Source of the DNA: Anaerolineales bacterium
GTDB taxonomy: Bacteria > Chloroflexota > Anaerolineae > Anaerolineales > Villigracilaceae
Assembly: GCA_020847355.1 (NCBI GenBank)
Contig: JADLCG010000243.1
Location: 1 to 8,130 of the forward strand
DNA length: 8,130 nucleotides
Direction of reading: 5' to 3'
Made by a program: the position numbers and the translations under genes. Under the pieces are notes generated by a model. That model saw nothing but the letters and a program-made list of their open reading frames with translations. It had not been told where the DNA came from and searched no databases. Shown piece by piece: positions 1 through 7,048 of the stretch (its first letter is position 1; every line of letters begins with the position of its first letter).

Positions 1-59
1 CGCCCCTTCCCTACGCTGAGTCCTGCTCTGCCGCCCAAACATTCCCCCCGCTGAAAAAT

Positions 60-91
60 AAAAAGGTCTGATGAAAACATCAGACCTTTTT
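60..91 (-). terminator. Intrinsic terminator of the tRNA-Lys gene
   Basis: Read on the minus strand, a 9-bp perfect stem (GGTCTGATG at 78-86 on the complement, pairing with 65-73) with a 4-base T loop is extended by five A-T pairs. It runs into a T-rich tract, TTTTTATTTTT, at 54-64. The hairpin starts at the very end of the encoded CCA of the tRNA, with no spacer. The hairpin is symmetric and the plus strand also has five T after the stem, so it could stop transcription from the left as well, but the better T-tract is on the minus strand. Confidence 0.85.
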
Positions 92-165
92 GGTGACTCC
101 GACAGGATTTGAACCTGTAACCAATTGATTAAGAGTCAACTGCTCTGCCGTTGAGCTACGGAGCC
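91..165 (-). tRNA. tRNA-Lys (anticodon CTT)
   Basis: This 75-base gene on the minus strand folds into a complete cloverleaf. The acceptor stem is GGCTCCG with CGGAGTC (one G-T pair), the D stem is GCTC/GAGC with a 7-base loop containing GG, and the anticodon stem is GTTGA/TCAAT. The anticodon loop is CTCTTAA, giving anticodon CTT, which reads the lysine codon AAG. The T arm is ACAGG/CCTGT with loop TTCAAAT. The discriminator base is A and the CCA end is encoded (91-93). It stands alone, on the same strand as the nuo operon but separated from it by the nuoN terminator, and has its own candidate promoter and terminator. Confidence 0.97.
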
Positions 166-184
166 ACAAAAACTTGCGAGCGGT

Positions 185-214
185 ATTATACCCCAAAGCC
201 CCACCGCCTGAAAA
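185..214 (-). promoter_or_regulatory. Candidate sigma70-type promoter of tRNA-Lys
   Basis: On the minus strand a perfect TATAAT (185-190) lies about 20 bases before the first tRNA base. A weak -35 candidate, TTTTCA (209-214, four of six matches to TTGACA), lies 18 bases further upstream. The position suits a short 5' leader before the tRNA. The -10 box is convincing; the -35 assignment is tentative. Confidence 0.55.
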
Positions 215-233
215 GGGGAAATTAAAACTTAAA

Positions 234-389
234 TAACCTAAGTTGTTACTGCAAATCTTTTGCCGTGAATTTCACTAATTCACGCGGATTTTTTGAAGCG
301 ATTAGCGAAAATCCGCGTAATTCGCGGCTAAAAAGCTCTTAGCAACTACGTTTTAATAAAAATCATTGCAAAAGTAGCAACTTGAGTTA
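234..389. repeat. MITE-like element with 17-bp terminal inverted repeats
   Basis: A 156-base noncoding segment is bounded by imperfect inverted repeats. The left end, 234-250, matches the reverse complement of the right end, 373-389, at 14 of 17 positions; the shared pattern is TAAC-NN-AAGTTG-N-TACT. Inside lies a strong nested palindrome (262-328). The short word TAGCAACT from the right end also recurs in direct orientation at 340-347. There is no open reading frame of note inside. It sits between the nuo terminator and the tRNA promoter. The layout resembles a non-autonomous miniature element or an extragenic palindrome family. Whether it is repeated elsewhere in the genome cannot be seen here, and no target-site duplication beyond a possible TA is evident. 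Confidence 0.45.
262..328. repeat. Nested long palindrome (extragenic hairpin)
   Basis: The core is a perfect 11-bp inverted repeat: ACGCGGATTTT at 282-292 pairs with AAAATCCGCGT at 308-318, with a 15-base loop. The outer arms GCCGTGAATT (262-271) and AATTCGCGGC (319-328) pair with one G-T wobble, leaving a 10-base bulge on the left. That left arm contains its own 7-bp inverted repeat (GTGAATT 265-271, AATTCAC 277-283). Both halves, each read outwards from the loop, follow the same theme (ATTAG-GAAA ... AATTC-CGGC), so the element looks like two related units placed head to head. Confidence 0.7.
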
Positions 390-392
390 AAT

Positions 393-421
393 AAAAAAGC
401 GCCGATTTTGAAAATCGGCGC
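393..421 (-). terminator. Intrinsic terminator of the nuo operon
   Basis: On the minus strand a GC-rich perfect palindrome (GCGCCGATTTT with AAAATCGGCGC, 399-421) is followed at once by TTTTTT (393-398) and then ATTT. It lies 15 bases after the nuoN stop codon. The plus strand has no T-tract after the stem, so it is directional and ends the nuo transcript. Confidence 0.92.
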
Positions 422-436
422 CCAGCAAGTTAGGGG

Positions 437-1879
437 TTACTTCAGAACGGCTGTGCTTGCTAACAAGAACAAAGCTTGCGGAATGAGGCTCAAAGCTACG
501 GTGGCTATCGCCGTGAGCGCGGTGGTCAAGCCAAGCCAAAATTCGCGTTCCACTACCGGCTCGCCTTCGTGCATGTACATATACACGACAACCTTCAAAT
601 AATAATAAGCCGAGACGACGGAAGTCAGCACGCCGATGATCGCCAAGCCGGTGAAGCCGCCGGCAATCACGGCGCGGAAGAGATAGAACTTTCCGATTAA
701 GCCGAGAGTTGGCGGAAAGCCGATGAAAGAGAGCATGAAAACGGTCATGGCGGCGGCGAGCGCAGGATGTTTCTTGGCGAGTCCAGCATAATCCGCGAGT
801 TCCAGACCTTTGCCTTCCGCTTTCTCCAGAGCAATCACCACGCCCCACGCCCCAAAGTTGGCGATGAGATAAGCCAGTAAATAGAATAGACCGGCGGCGA
901 TTGAAGTGGAGACAACTTCTTTATTACCGTACGGCACAAACGCCATCAAGACATAACCGGCATGTGCGATTGCGGAATAAGCCAGCAAACGTTTGATATT
1001 CGTTTGCGAAACGGCAATGAAGTTGCCGACGATCATCGTCACAGCCGAGAGCGCCCAGAAAACATTGGTGAGATCAGGCGAGATGGAGGGGAATGCCGTT
1101 GCAAAAACGCGCAAGAGCGCGACAAAACCGGCAATCTTCGCGCCAGCCGCCATAAACGCCGTGACGGATGTAGGCGCGCCTTCGTACACGTCGGGAGTCC
1201 ACATGTGGAAGGGCACAATTGCCACTTTGAAAGCAAAGCCCACCAAAAGCAGAGCCGCGCCAACCGAGAGGAGCAAAGTAGAGGCGCCGTTTGCGGCGGC
1301 GGCGAAAACGCCGGTCAGTGTGGTTGTGCCAGTTGCGCCGAAGATGAGCGCGATCCCATAGACGACAAAGCCGGTGGCGAATGCGCCAAGCAGGAAGTAT
1401 TTAATCCCCGCCTCTTCTGAACTGGCTTTACGCGAAAAAGCCGAAAGCACGTATAAAGGAATAGACAGCGTTTCGAGCGCGAGAAAGATGATGATCAAGT
1501 CGGTGGCTTGCGCCATCAACATCATGCCAATTACGCTGAAAAGCAAGAGCGTGTAATATTCTCCGCGCTGAATGCCCATCCGCTTGACATAGCCGTGCGA
1601 GATCGTAATGCCAAACAAGCCGCTGATCAGCAAGATAATATTTGCATAGGTTGAAAATCCGTCGAGGGCAACCATGCCATGAAAGCCAGCGGACGCTTTA
1701 CCAACTTGGGTAACAGAAACAATTAAAGCGGCGATCAAACCTAAGGCGGCGAGCAAAGCCGTTACGCCTTTGCGGTTCTTGGGGATAAATAAATCTACAA
1801 ACAACAAAACGACTGACCAAACCAGCAAAACGATCAGCGGAAAGATAGTGAAATAGTCTGAATATACAGGTTGCGCCAT
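437..1879 (-). CDS. nuoN: NADH-quinone oxidoreductase subunit N
   Basis: NuoN is one of the three antiporter-like proton-pumping subunits of complex I, in the cytoplasmic membrane and nearest the K/J subunits. The 480-residue product is about the usual length and is almost entirely hydrophobic segments (14 expected). Visible pump residues are Glu136 in F-L-A-L-E-T-L-S, Lys218 in G-F-A-F-K-V-A, Lys248 in A-A-G-A-K-I-A and Lys397 in L-I-G-K-F-Y. NuoN characteristically has Lys at this last position, which separates it from NuoM. The ATG at 1879 is chosen because GGAG (1885-1888) sits 5 bases upstream. An in-frame ATG at 1906 would add nine residues but has no ribosome binding site and lies inside a small hairpin. 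It is the last gene of the operon, 44 bases after nuoM. Confidence 0.97.
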   Translation of the reverse strand: MAQPVYSDYFTIFPLIVLLVWSVVLLFVDLFIPKNRKGVTALLAALGLIAALIVSVTQVGKASAGFHGMVALDGFSTYANIILLISGLFGITISHGYVKRMGIQRGEYYTLLLFSVIGMMLMAQATDLIIIFLALETLSIPLYVLSAFSRKASSEEAGIKYFLLGAFATGFVVYGIALIFGATGTTTLTGVFAAAANGASTLLLSVGAALLLVGFAFKVAIVPFHMWTPDVYEGAPTSVTAFMAAGAKIAGFVALLRVFATAFPSISPDLTNVFWALSAVTMIVGNFIAVSQTNIKRLLAYSAIAHAGYVLMAFVPYGNKEVVSTSIAAGLFYLLAYLIANFGAWGVVIALEKAEGKGLELADYAGLAKKHPALAAAMTVFMLSFIGFPPTLGLIGKFYLFRAVIAGGFTGLAIIGVLTSVVSAYYYLKVVVYMYMHEGEPVVEREFWLGLTTALTAIATVALSLIPQALFLLASTAVLK

Positions 1880-1923
1880 GAACGCTCCATTCCTCAGCCC
1901 AAGCATGGGCAGGCGAAAAAAAT

Positions 1924-3438
1924 CTATAAAGGTAATGCGGATAAAAGTTTTTCAACCGCAGGGGCAAGGATATTGAAGAACGGCGCCGGGTATAAACCAA
2001 TCCAGAACATCAAAACGACCAAGGGGATCATCGTCACAATTTCGCGCCAGTTCAAATCTTTCAGTTCGTGATGATGCGTCACTTCTCCGGCGGGACCAAG
2101 GAACATTTTTTGGAATAAGTATAGGATGTAAATCGCCGCCATGATTACGCCAATAGCGGAAATACCGGCAAACCACGGGTTGGAAATCGCCTTTGAGCCA
2201 AACGCGCCGAGCAAAATCGTAAACTCGCCGATGAAGCCGTTCAAACCGGGCAAGCCCATCGAGGAGAATGAAGCGATCATCATAATCGAGCCATAGACGG
2301 GCATAATCTTCCACAAGCCGCCATAGACGTTAATATCGCGGGTGTGCGTGCGTTCGTAAATCATACCGAGGAGCAAAAACAGCGCGCCGGTGCTAATACC
2401 ATGATTGACCATCTGGATAATCGCGCCCGCCACGCCTTCAGGATTCAACGCAAATAAGCCGAGCATCACAAAGCCCAAGTGACTCACTGAAGAGTAAGCC
2501 ACCAGTTTCTTAATATCCTGTTGCGCGTAAGAGACCGCCGCGCCATAGATAATGCCAATCGTGCCTAGCGCCGCAATCCACGGAGCGGCTTGAATAGCGG
2601 CATTCGGGAAGAGCGGAATATTGAAGCGTAAAAAGCCGTAAGTACCCATCTTCAAAAGCACGCCCGCCAAGATGACCGAGCCGGCGGTAGGCGCTTCCAC
2701 GTGCGCGTCCGGCAACCAAGAATGCAGGGGCCACATCGGCACTTTGATTGCGAAAGCCGCCGCAAACGCGACGAATAACAACATCTGCGCGCCGGCTGAA
2801 ATTGTGCCAGCCGCATATAAGCCGGGCAAAACGCTGAGCATATCCGGCACGCTGAACGTATTGGTTTGAATGGCGAGATATAAAATCGCCACTAACATCA
2901 AAATCGAGCCAGCCATAGTGTAGAGGAAGAACTTCACAGCGGCATACACGCGGCGCGGACCGCCCCAAATGCCGATCAAGAAGTACATTGGCACGAGGCT
3001 GAATTCCCAGAAAATGTAAAACAGGAACAAATCCTGCGCCAGAAAAACGCCGTTCATACCAACTTCCAACAGCAAGGAGAAGATCATAAAATCTTTGACG
3101 CGATCTTCAACCGCCGTCCATGTGCAGAGGATGGCAATTGCCGAGAGCAAAGTGGTGAGCAAAACCAACAAAACGCTCAAGCCGTCTACCGCCAAATAAT
3201 AGTAGATATTCCAGCCAGCCACTCTAATCCAATTGTATTTCTCAGCCAACTGCAGATCCGGGTTAGCAGAGCGGAACAGCGAAAACGCCCAAAGCGAAAT
3301 GCCAAAGGTGATCAAGGCTGTGGTTAAGGCAACCCAACGAATGGCGTTCTTTTGCTCAGATTTCAAAAACAAAATCACGAGCACGCCGACTACTGGAAAA
3401 AAAGTCAGCAACGTAAGCAGGGGAAAATGAAATTCCAT
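1924..3438 (-). CDS. nuoM: NADH-quinone oxidoreductase subunit M
   Basis: NuoM is the middle antiporter-like proton-translocating subunit of the membrane arm. The product is 504 residues, normal for the family, with about 14 membrane segments. Key residues are Glu145 in F-W-E-F-S-L-V-P, Lys232 in A-I-K-V-P-M-W, Lys263 in L-L-K-M-G-T-Y-G and Glu405 in G-F-I-G-E-F. The Glu at the last position marks NuoM as opposed to the Lys of NuoN and NuoL. The signature P-L-H-S-W-L-P-D-A-H-V-E-A-P-T-A-G-S (237-254) is intact. A short THHHE cluster (454-458) lies in the loop before the last two membrane segments. The start is supported by GAGGA (3445-3449), 6 bases upstream. The gap from nuoL is 23 bases. 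Confidence 0.98.
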   Translation of the reverse strand: MEFHFPLLTLLTFFPVVGVLVILFLKSEQKNAIRWVALTTALITFGISLWAFSLFRSANPDLQLAEKYNWIRVAGWNIYYYLAVDGLSVLLVLLTTLLSAIAILCTWTAVEDRVKDFMIFSLLLEVGMNGVFLAQDLFLFYIFWEFSLVPMYFLIGIWGGPRRVYAAVKFFLYTMAGSILMLVAILYLAIQTNTFSVPDMLSVLPGLYAAGTISAGAQMLLFVAFAAAFAIKVPMWPLHSWLPDAHVEAPTAGSVILAGVLLKMGTYGFLRFNIPLFPNAAIQAAPWIAALGTIGIIYGAAVSYAQQDIKKLVAYSSVSHLGFVMLGLFALNPEGVAGAIIQMVNHGISTGALFLLLGMIYERTHTRDINVYGGLWKIMPVYGSIMMIASFSSMGLPGLNGFIGEFTILLGAFGSKAISNPWFAGISAIGVIMAAIYILYLFQKMFLGPAGEVTHHHELKDLNWREIVTMIPLVVLMFWIGLYPAPFFNILAPAVEKLLSALPL

Positions 3439-3461
3439 GTTCTATCCTCAGTTCTTGCAAA

Positions 3462-5609
3462 TTATTTAAAGATCAAATAACTTAAAATTAAAACTACGCC
3501 CAGCAAAATCGAAAGCGCGTACGAACGCACAAAACCATTTTGAATTTTACGCATTCCCGCCGAAAGCCGCTGACTCACCGTCGCCAAGCCATTGGCAAAC
3601 GCGTCAATGCCTTGCTTATCGGAATATTTATCCAAAGCGATTGCGCTAATCCAGTTATATGTTCCGGCGATCAGGCGTTCATGCACAAAATCGTGCCAGA
3701 AGCGCCAATCCACCACATCCGCCAAAAATTGCGAGAGTTTATCGAAGGGCTTAATCACCAGCGCGGCATAGCCTTCGTCCACAAACCATTTATTTTCCAT
3801 GCCGGTATAGATGAAGCCCAGCGCTTTTTTCAACGGGTCTGGCTCGCCATTTTGCAAAGGCTTGCGCCCGTAGATCAGCCACGAAATCCCAATCGCGATC
3901 AACGCTAAAAGCGTAGAAACGCCAGCCACTTGCAAATTCAACGGCATGGATTCAACTTCGCCGAGCGTATGCTCCAGCCAATGACCTAGATTATGAAAAC
4001 CTTCAAACGGGAAGTTTAATGCGCCTCCGCCCACGCTGAGAATTGCCAGCGCTACCAACGGCAGAGTCATCACTTTGGGGCTTTCCTGCGCGTGTTTCGC
4101 CGGAGCCGTTCGCGCTTCTCCAAAGAAAACCATCCAAATTTGTCTGCCCATATAAAAGGCGGTGAAGAAGGCGGCAATCGTCAACAACCAATACGCGGCG
4201 GGATAATGCAACTTCGCATCCAGCAAGATTTCGTCTTTAGACCAAAACCCGGCAAATGGGAAAATGCCGCTCAACGCCAAAGCGCCGATCAGATACATCC
4301 AAAAAGTGACTGGCATGGTCTTACGCATTCCGCCCATATTGCGCATATCGCCCGGGTCAAACGCCTCTTCGCCATGTTCAGCATGGCCGTGTTCTTCCTT
4401 CTTGCCTTTTTTACTTTTGGATTTATCCGCATGTTCGGCATGTTCCGCATGATGATGACCGCGCTCAATGCCTAAGATGATCGAACCAGCCGAGAGGAAT
4501 AATAAAGCCTTGAAGAAAGCGTGCGCGATCAAATGGAAGAAGCCCGCCACATACGCGCCCATGCCCACTGCGGCAACCATGAAGCCAAGTTGTGAGATCG
4601 TAGAATAGGCAAGGACTTTCTTAATATCATATTGACCGACGGCAATCGTCGCGGCAAACAAAGCGGTGATTGCGCCCACCATCGCAACAATATATTGCGC
4701 GTCGGGGACTAAGTTATAAAACGGCGCAGAGCGCGTCACTAGGTACACGCCCGCCGTCACCATCGTGGCGGCATGCATCAAAGCGGAAACCGGCGTTGGA
4801 CCTGCCATCGCGTCCGGCAACCAAATGTACAACGGAATCTGCGCGGATTTACCAGCCACGCCCAACAGCAAAAACAGCGTAATCGCAACGATTACTCCGG
4901 GCGGAGCGTTTTTAGCGGCCTCAAAAACCTGATCAAATTGCAGGCTTTGTCCCAAGTTCCAAAAGATGAGGAAACTAGCGATGAGAAAACCGAAATCGCC
5001 GACGCGGTTGGCGATAAAAGCTTTTTTCGCGGCGTTTGAGTTTGCCCAAGAGGAACGTCCCAGCGTATCCATTTCAAACCAAAAGCCAATCAGCAGGAAG
5101 GAGCAAAAACCCACGCCTTCCCAGCCGACGAAGAGCATTAAGTAGGAATCGCCGGAGACGAGTACCAGCATCGAAGCGAGAAATAAATTGAGGAAGATGA
5201 AGAAGCGCGCAAAGCGTCCTTCCTCATGCTTGAAGCGCACGTCTTCGCGCATGTATCCAATCGCATAGATGTGAATCAACGTCCCCACGCCCGAGACGAC
5301 GAGCATCATGGTTGTGGAAAGCGTATCCATGCGGAAGGTCCAATCGAGGCTGAGAGAACCAATGGAAAACCACTCGGCGAGTCGCCAGCGCGCCGCTTCG
5401 CCATGTTGCAAAGAGAGCGAGTAGGTCAACAAAATGGAAACAATGAACGCCACGCCGGAAGCGGCGCTGGCAATGCCGCCGATCAGATTTTCGCTAAACT
5501 TAAAGCGGTTCGCAAAAATCATGTTAATCAGCAAGCCTGCGAGCGGCGCAAAGACCAGCCAAGGCGCTAAAAAGAAAAATCCGCTAGATGTTATTTCGCT
5601 TAAGTGCAT
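3462..5609 (-). CDS. nuoL: NADH-quinone oxidoreductase subunit L
   Basis: NuoL is the distal antiporter-like pump of complex I and carries the long lateral helix that runs along the membrane arm. At 715 residues it is about 100 longer than the E. coli protein. Visible markers are Glu164 in G-W-E-G-V-G, Asp205 in N-R-V-G-D, Lys254 in G-K-S-A-Q-I-P-L, the W-L-P-D-A-M-A-G-P-T-P-V-S-A-L motif with His279, Lys367 in H-A-F-F-K-A, and Lys458 in F-W-S-K-D-E-I. Residues 384-416 form a hydrophilic insert with eight His plus many Lys and Glu, just before the conserved D-M-R-N-M-G-G. The C-terminal part, about 590-715, is an amphipathic stretch ending in a membrane anchor, as expected for the lateral helix. 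The ATG at 5609 is preceded by AAGGGA (5619-5624), formed by the last codons of nuoK; the gap to nuoK is 6 bases. Confidence 0.98.
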   Translation of the reverse strand: MHLSEITSSGFFFLAPWLVFAPLAGLLINMIFANRFKFSENLIGGIASAASGVAFIVSILLTYSLSLQHGEAARWRLAEWFSIGSLSLDWTFRMDTLSTTMMLVVSGVGTLIHIYAIGYMREDVRFKHEEGRFARFFIFLNLFLASMLVLVSGDSYLMLFVGWEGVGFCSFLLIGFWFEMDTLGRSSWANSNAAKKAFIANRVGDFGFLIASFLIFWNLGQSLQFDQVFEAAKNAPPGVIVAITLFLLLGVAGKSAQIPLYIWLPDAMAGPTPVSALMHAATMVTAGVYLVTRSAPFYNLVPDAQYIVAMVGAITALFAATIAVGQYDIKKVLAYSTISQLGFMVAAVGMGAYVAGFFHLIAHAFFKALLFLSAGSIILGIERGHHHAEHAEHADKSKSKKGKKEEHGHAEHGEEAFDPGDMRNMGGMRKTMPVTFWMYLIGALALSGIFPFAGFWSKDEILLDAKLHYPAAYWLLTIAAFFTAFYMGRQIWMVFFGEARTAPAKHAQESPKVMTLPLVALAILSVGGGALNFPFEGFHNLGHWLEHTLGEVESMPLNLQVAGVSTLLALIAIGISWLIYGRKPLQNGEPDPLKKALGFIYTGMENKWFVDEGYAALVIKPFDKLSQFLADVVDWRFWHDFVHERLIAGTYNWISAIALDKYSDKQGIDAFANGLATVSQRLSAGMRKIQNGFVRSYALSILLGVVLILSYLIFK
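4362..4460 (-). other. His/Lys/Glu-rich insert within nuoL
   Basis: This stretch encodes NuoL residues 384-416. It holds eight His (385-387, 390, 393, 407, 409, 412), a central Lys/Ser-rich run (396-404) and several Glu. It begins with repeats of H-A-E and is flanked by conserved membrane-segment sequence on both sides. In E. coli NuoL the corresponding loop is only a few residues long. It should be exposed to solvent. Metal binding is possible from the composition but not shown. Confidence 0.75.
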
Positions 5610-5615
5610 TGCGGT

Positions 5616-5936
5616 CTATCCCTTCAAGGAGTTTACGTCGTCAATATTGACGGTGTTCTTCGTCTTGAAAATTTCCACGATCAGAGCCAAGCCCACGGCG
5701 ACTTCTGCGGCGGCGACAGCGATGACGAAAAAGACGAAAATTTGTCCGCTAAAAAAAGGCTTGCCGTTCGCAATTTCAAAAGAGCGCCCAAAGGCGACGA
5801 AAGCTAAATTGGCGGCGTTGAGCATCAATTCAATGGACATGAAAATGATCAGCGGGTTGCGGCGCACCAACACGCCTAACACGCCAATTGAAAATAAAAT
5901 TGCCGAAAGCGCAATGTAATAATTAAGCGGCGTCAT
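5616..5936 (-). CDS. nuoK: NADH-quinone oxidoreductase subunit K
   Basis: NuoK is a small three-helix membrane subunit that links the quinone-proximal part of complex I to the antiporter-like subunits. The product is 106 residues, close to the usual size. The two buried glutamates of the family are present: Glu36 in M-S-I-E-L-M-L-N-A-A-N and Glu78 in V-A-A-A-E-V-A-V-G-L-A. The ATG at 5936 gives the typical N terminus M-T-P-L-N-Y-Y-I-A-L-S-A-I-L-F and has AGGGA (5943-5947) 6 bases upstream. An in-frame ATG at 5960 would add eight polar residues unlike the family, so it is rejected. The first 14 bases overlap the 3' end of nuoJ. Confidence 0.97.
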   Translation of the reverse strand: MTPLNYYIALSAILFSIGVLGVLVRRNPLIIFMSIELMLNAANLAFVAFGRSFEIANGKPFFSGQIFVFFVIAVAAAEVAVGLALIVEIFKTKNTVNIDDVNSLKG

Positions 5937-6462
5937 GGCTGGTCCCTGCCTTCTTGTCATGTTTGCTCAATACGATCGCGCCGACCATCGCCACCAGCAA
6001 TAAGATTGAGGTGATCTCAAACGGCAATAAATAATCGCTGAACAAAGTGAGCGCCATTTGTTGCAGGTTGTTCGTCGTGTTGATGGAAGCGTCCGGGTCA
6101 ACGAGCGTTTGCGCGAGCGGCGCGCGCGCAAGCAAAAGATAAATGGATTGGACGGCAAGCACAACGGCGAGTAAGACCGCCAAAGGCTTTTGCCACGGGA
6201 GCGTTTGGGAAGGCGGCAAACCTTGCACGCCCAGCAACATGATCACGAAGACGAACAAGACCATGATCGCTCCGGCATACACCGTGATCTGCGCCATTGC
6301 AATAAAGGGCGCGCCCAGCAAAAGGTAAAAGACCGCCACAACGATGAAGTTCAGCACCAGATACAACGCCGCGTAAACGGTATTTTGGCTGAACGCCATG
6401 CCCAAGGCGCTGGCGATGGCAATCAGGGCGAGAACGATAAAAACAATTAAGTCAGAAGTCAT
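5923..6462 (-). CDS. nuoJ: NADH-quinone oxidoreductase subunit J
   Basis: NuoJ is a five-helix membrane subunit of complex I whose third helix, with a pi-bulge, is thought to connect quinone chemistry to proton pumping. The product is 179 residues, a normal length. The diagnostic helix I-T-V-Y-A-G-A-I-M-V-L-F-V-F-V-I-M-L-L (59-77) is clear, preceded by A-L-Y-L-V-L-N-F (32-39). Residue 58 is Gln where E. coli, as I recall it, has Glu; Gln is common elsewhere. A polar linker (81-92) separates this helix from the fourth membrane segment. The start is supported by GGAG (6467-6470), 4 bases upstream. It follows nuoI after a 64-base spacer, the largest in the operon here, and overlaps nuoK by 14 bases. 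Confidence 0.97.
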   Translation of the reverse strand: MTSDLIVFIVLALIAIASALGMAFSQNTVYAALYLVLNFIVVAVFYLLLGAPFIAMAQITVYAGAIMVLFVFVIMLLGVQGLPPSQTLPWQKPLAVLLAVVLAVQSIYLLLARAPLAQTLVDPDASINTTNNLQQMALTLFSDYLLPFEITSILLLVAMVGAIVLSKHDKKAGTSHDAA

Positions 6463-6470
6463 AATGCTCC

Positions 6471-6524
6471 ATTTACGTTTTTCGAGCGGCGCAAGCCAGA
6501 CATCGAAAGGCTAAAATCGTAAAT
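6471..6524 (-). promoter_or_regulatory. Structured spacer upstream of the nuoJ ribosome binding site
   Basis: In the nuoI-nuoJ spacer, nested inverted repeats can fold on the transcript. The outer pair is ATTTACG/CGTAAAT (6518-6524 with 6471-6477), the middle pair TTTCGA/TCGAAA (6503-6508 with 6480-6485), and the apex GGC-TTGC-GCC (6488-6497). The outer arm ends immediately before the GGAG of nuoJ. There is no T-tract, so it is not an intrinsic terminator. A role in message processing, stability or translation of nuoJ is inference only. Confidence 0.35.
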
Positions 6525-6526
6525 TT

Positions 6527-7048
6527 CTAATCGGTTGGGTTTTTCATTTCCGGCACGGAACGGGTGAACACGCCCGGTTCGGTCTTTTGAGGCGTGGTCA
6601 TTTCCACAGCGCGGACGGGTTCCAACAACATTTCTTTAGTGTAGATGGCGTCCTTCCGGTCTGTAAAAGTCAGTTCGTAGTTATCGCCCAGCGTGATCGC
6701 TTCGGTTGGGCAAGCGTCCTCGCAAAAGCCGCAATAAATACAGCGGAGCATGTTGATCTCATAAGTGGAGGCATAGCGTTCGCCCGGCGAGAAGCGTTTT
6801 TCGTCCGTATTCTCGGCGGCTTCGACAAAGATCGCATCCGAAGGGCAAGCCGCGGCGCAGAGCGAACAGCCGATACATTTCTCAAGACCGTTATCATAGC
6901 GATTCAAAACGTGGCGACCCCGAAAGCGCGGGCGCACCGGGCGTTTTTCTTCAGGATATTGGTAAGTAACGGTTCGCTCAAAAAGGAAGCTCCGCAGAAC
7001 TTCGCCCAAGCCTTTTGAAAGCTCAATAATGGGTTCAAACACGCCCAT
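6527..7048 (-). CDS. nuoI: NADH-quinone oxidoreductase subunit I (2x[4Fe-4S] ferredoxin-like)
   Basis: NuoI is the peripheral-arm subunit that carries clusters N6a and N6b and passes electrons towards N2 and quinone, seated on the membrane next to NuoH. The product is 173 residues. Two 4Fe-4S motifs are complete: Cys58, 61, 64 and 68 (C-I-G-C-S-L-C-A-A-A-C-P), and Cys103, 106, 109 and 113 (C-I-Y-C-G-F-C-E-D-A-C-P). The N-terminal 25 residues form the amphipathic membrane-facing helix of the family. The linker N-T-D-E-K-R-F-S-P-G-E-R-Y (80-92) is like NuoI of actinobacteria, deinococci and Chloroflexota. The C-terminal 25 residues are polar and probably disordered. AAGGAG (7057-7062), 8 bases upstream, supports the start and lies inside the nuoH 3' end, which overlaps nuoI by 14 bases. 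Confidence 0.98.
   Translation of the reverse strand: MGVFEPIIELSKGLGEVLRSFLFERTVTYQYPEEKRPVRPRFRGRHVLNRYDNGLEKCIGCSLCAAACPSDAIFVEAAENTDEKRFSPGERYASTYEINMLRCIYCGFCEDACPTEAITLGDNYELTFTDRKDAIYTKEMLLEPVRAVEMTTPQKTEPGVFTRSVPEMKNPTD

Noticed and set aside
1..42. Possible start of a minus-strand gene: ATG at 42 preceded by a GGGGGG run and open to the left edge.
   Set aside because: The G-run is only one base from the ATG, which is poor spacing, and the 14 visible codons (many Arg) are not recognisable.
1..54. Possible 3' end of a plus-strand gene (open frame ending in TGA at 52-54, followed by the symmetric hairpin at 60-91).
   Set aside because: Only 17 proline-rich codons are visible, a second frame is also open to a later stop, and nothing resembles a known protein; the hairpin is explained by the tRNA gene.
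962..1420. Long plus-strand open frame opposite nuoN (similar ones lie opposite nuoL at 3540-3908, 4092-4475 and 5226-5570, and opposite nuoH at 7651-8130).
   Set aside because: They lie wholly antisense to well-conserved nuo genes, have low-complexity or cysteine/arginine-biased compositions, and lack convincing ribosome binding sites; they are frame shadows.
1880..1906. Nine-residue N-terminal extension of NuoN from the ATG at 1906.
   Set aside because: No Shine-Dalgarno sequence precedes it, it lies within a 5-bp hairpin (1897-1910), and the internal ATG at 1879 has GGAG at the right distance.
1897..1910. Small hairpin GCCCA-TGCT-TGGGC in the nuoM-nuoN spacer as a terminator or regulator.
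   Set aside because: A 5-bp stem without a downstream T-tract is weak and could be chance.
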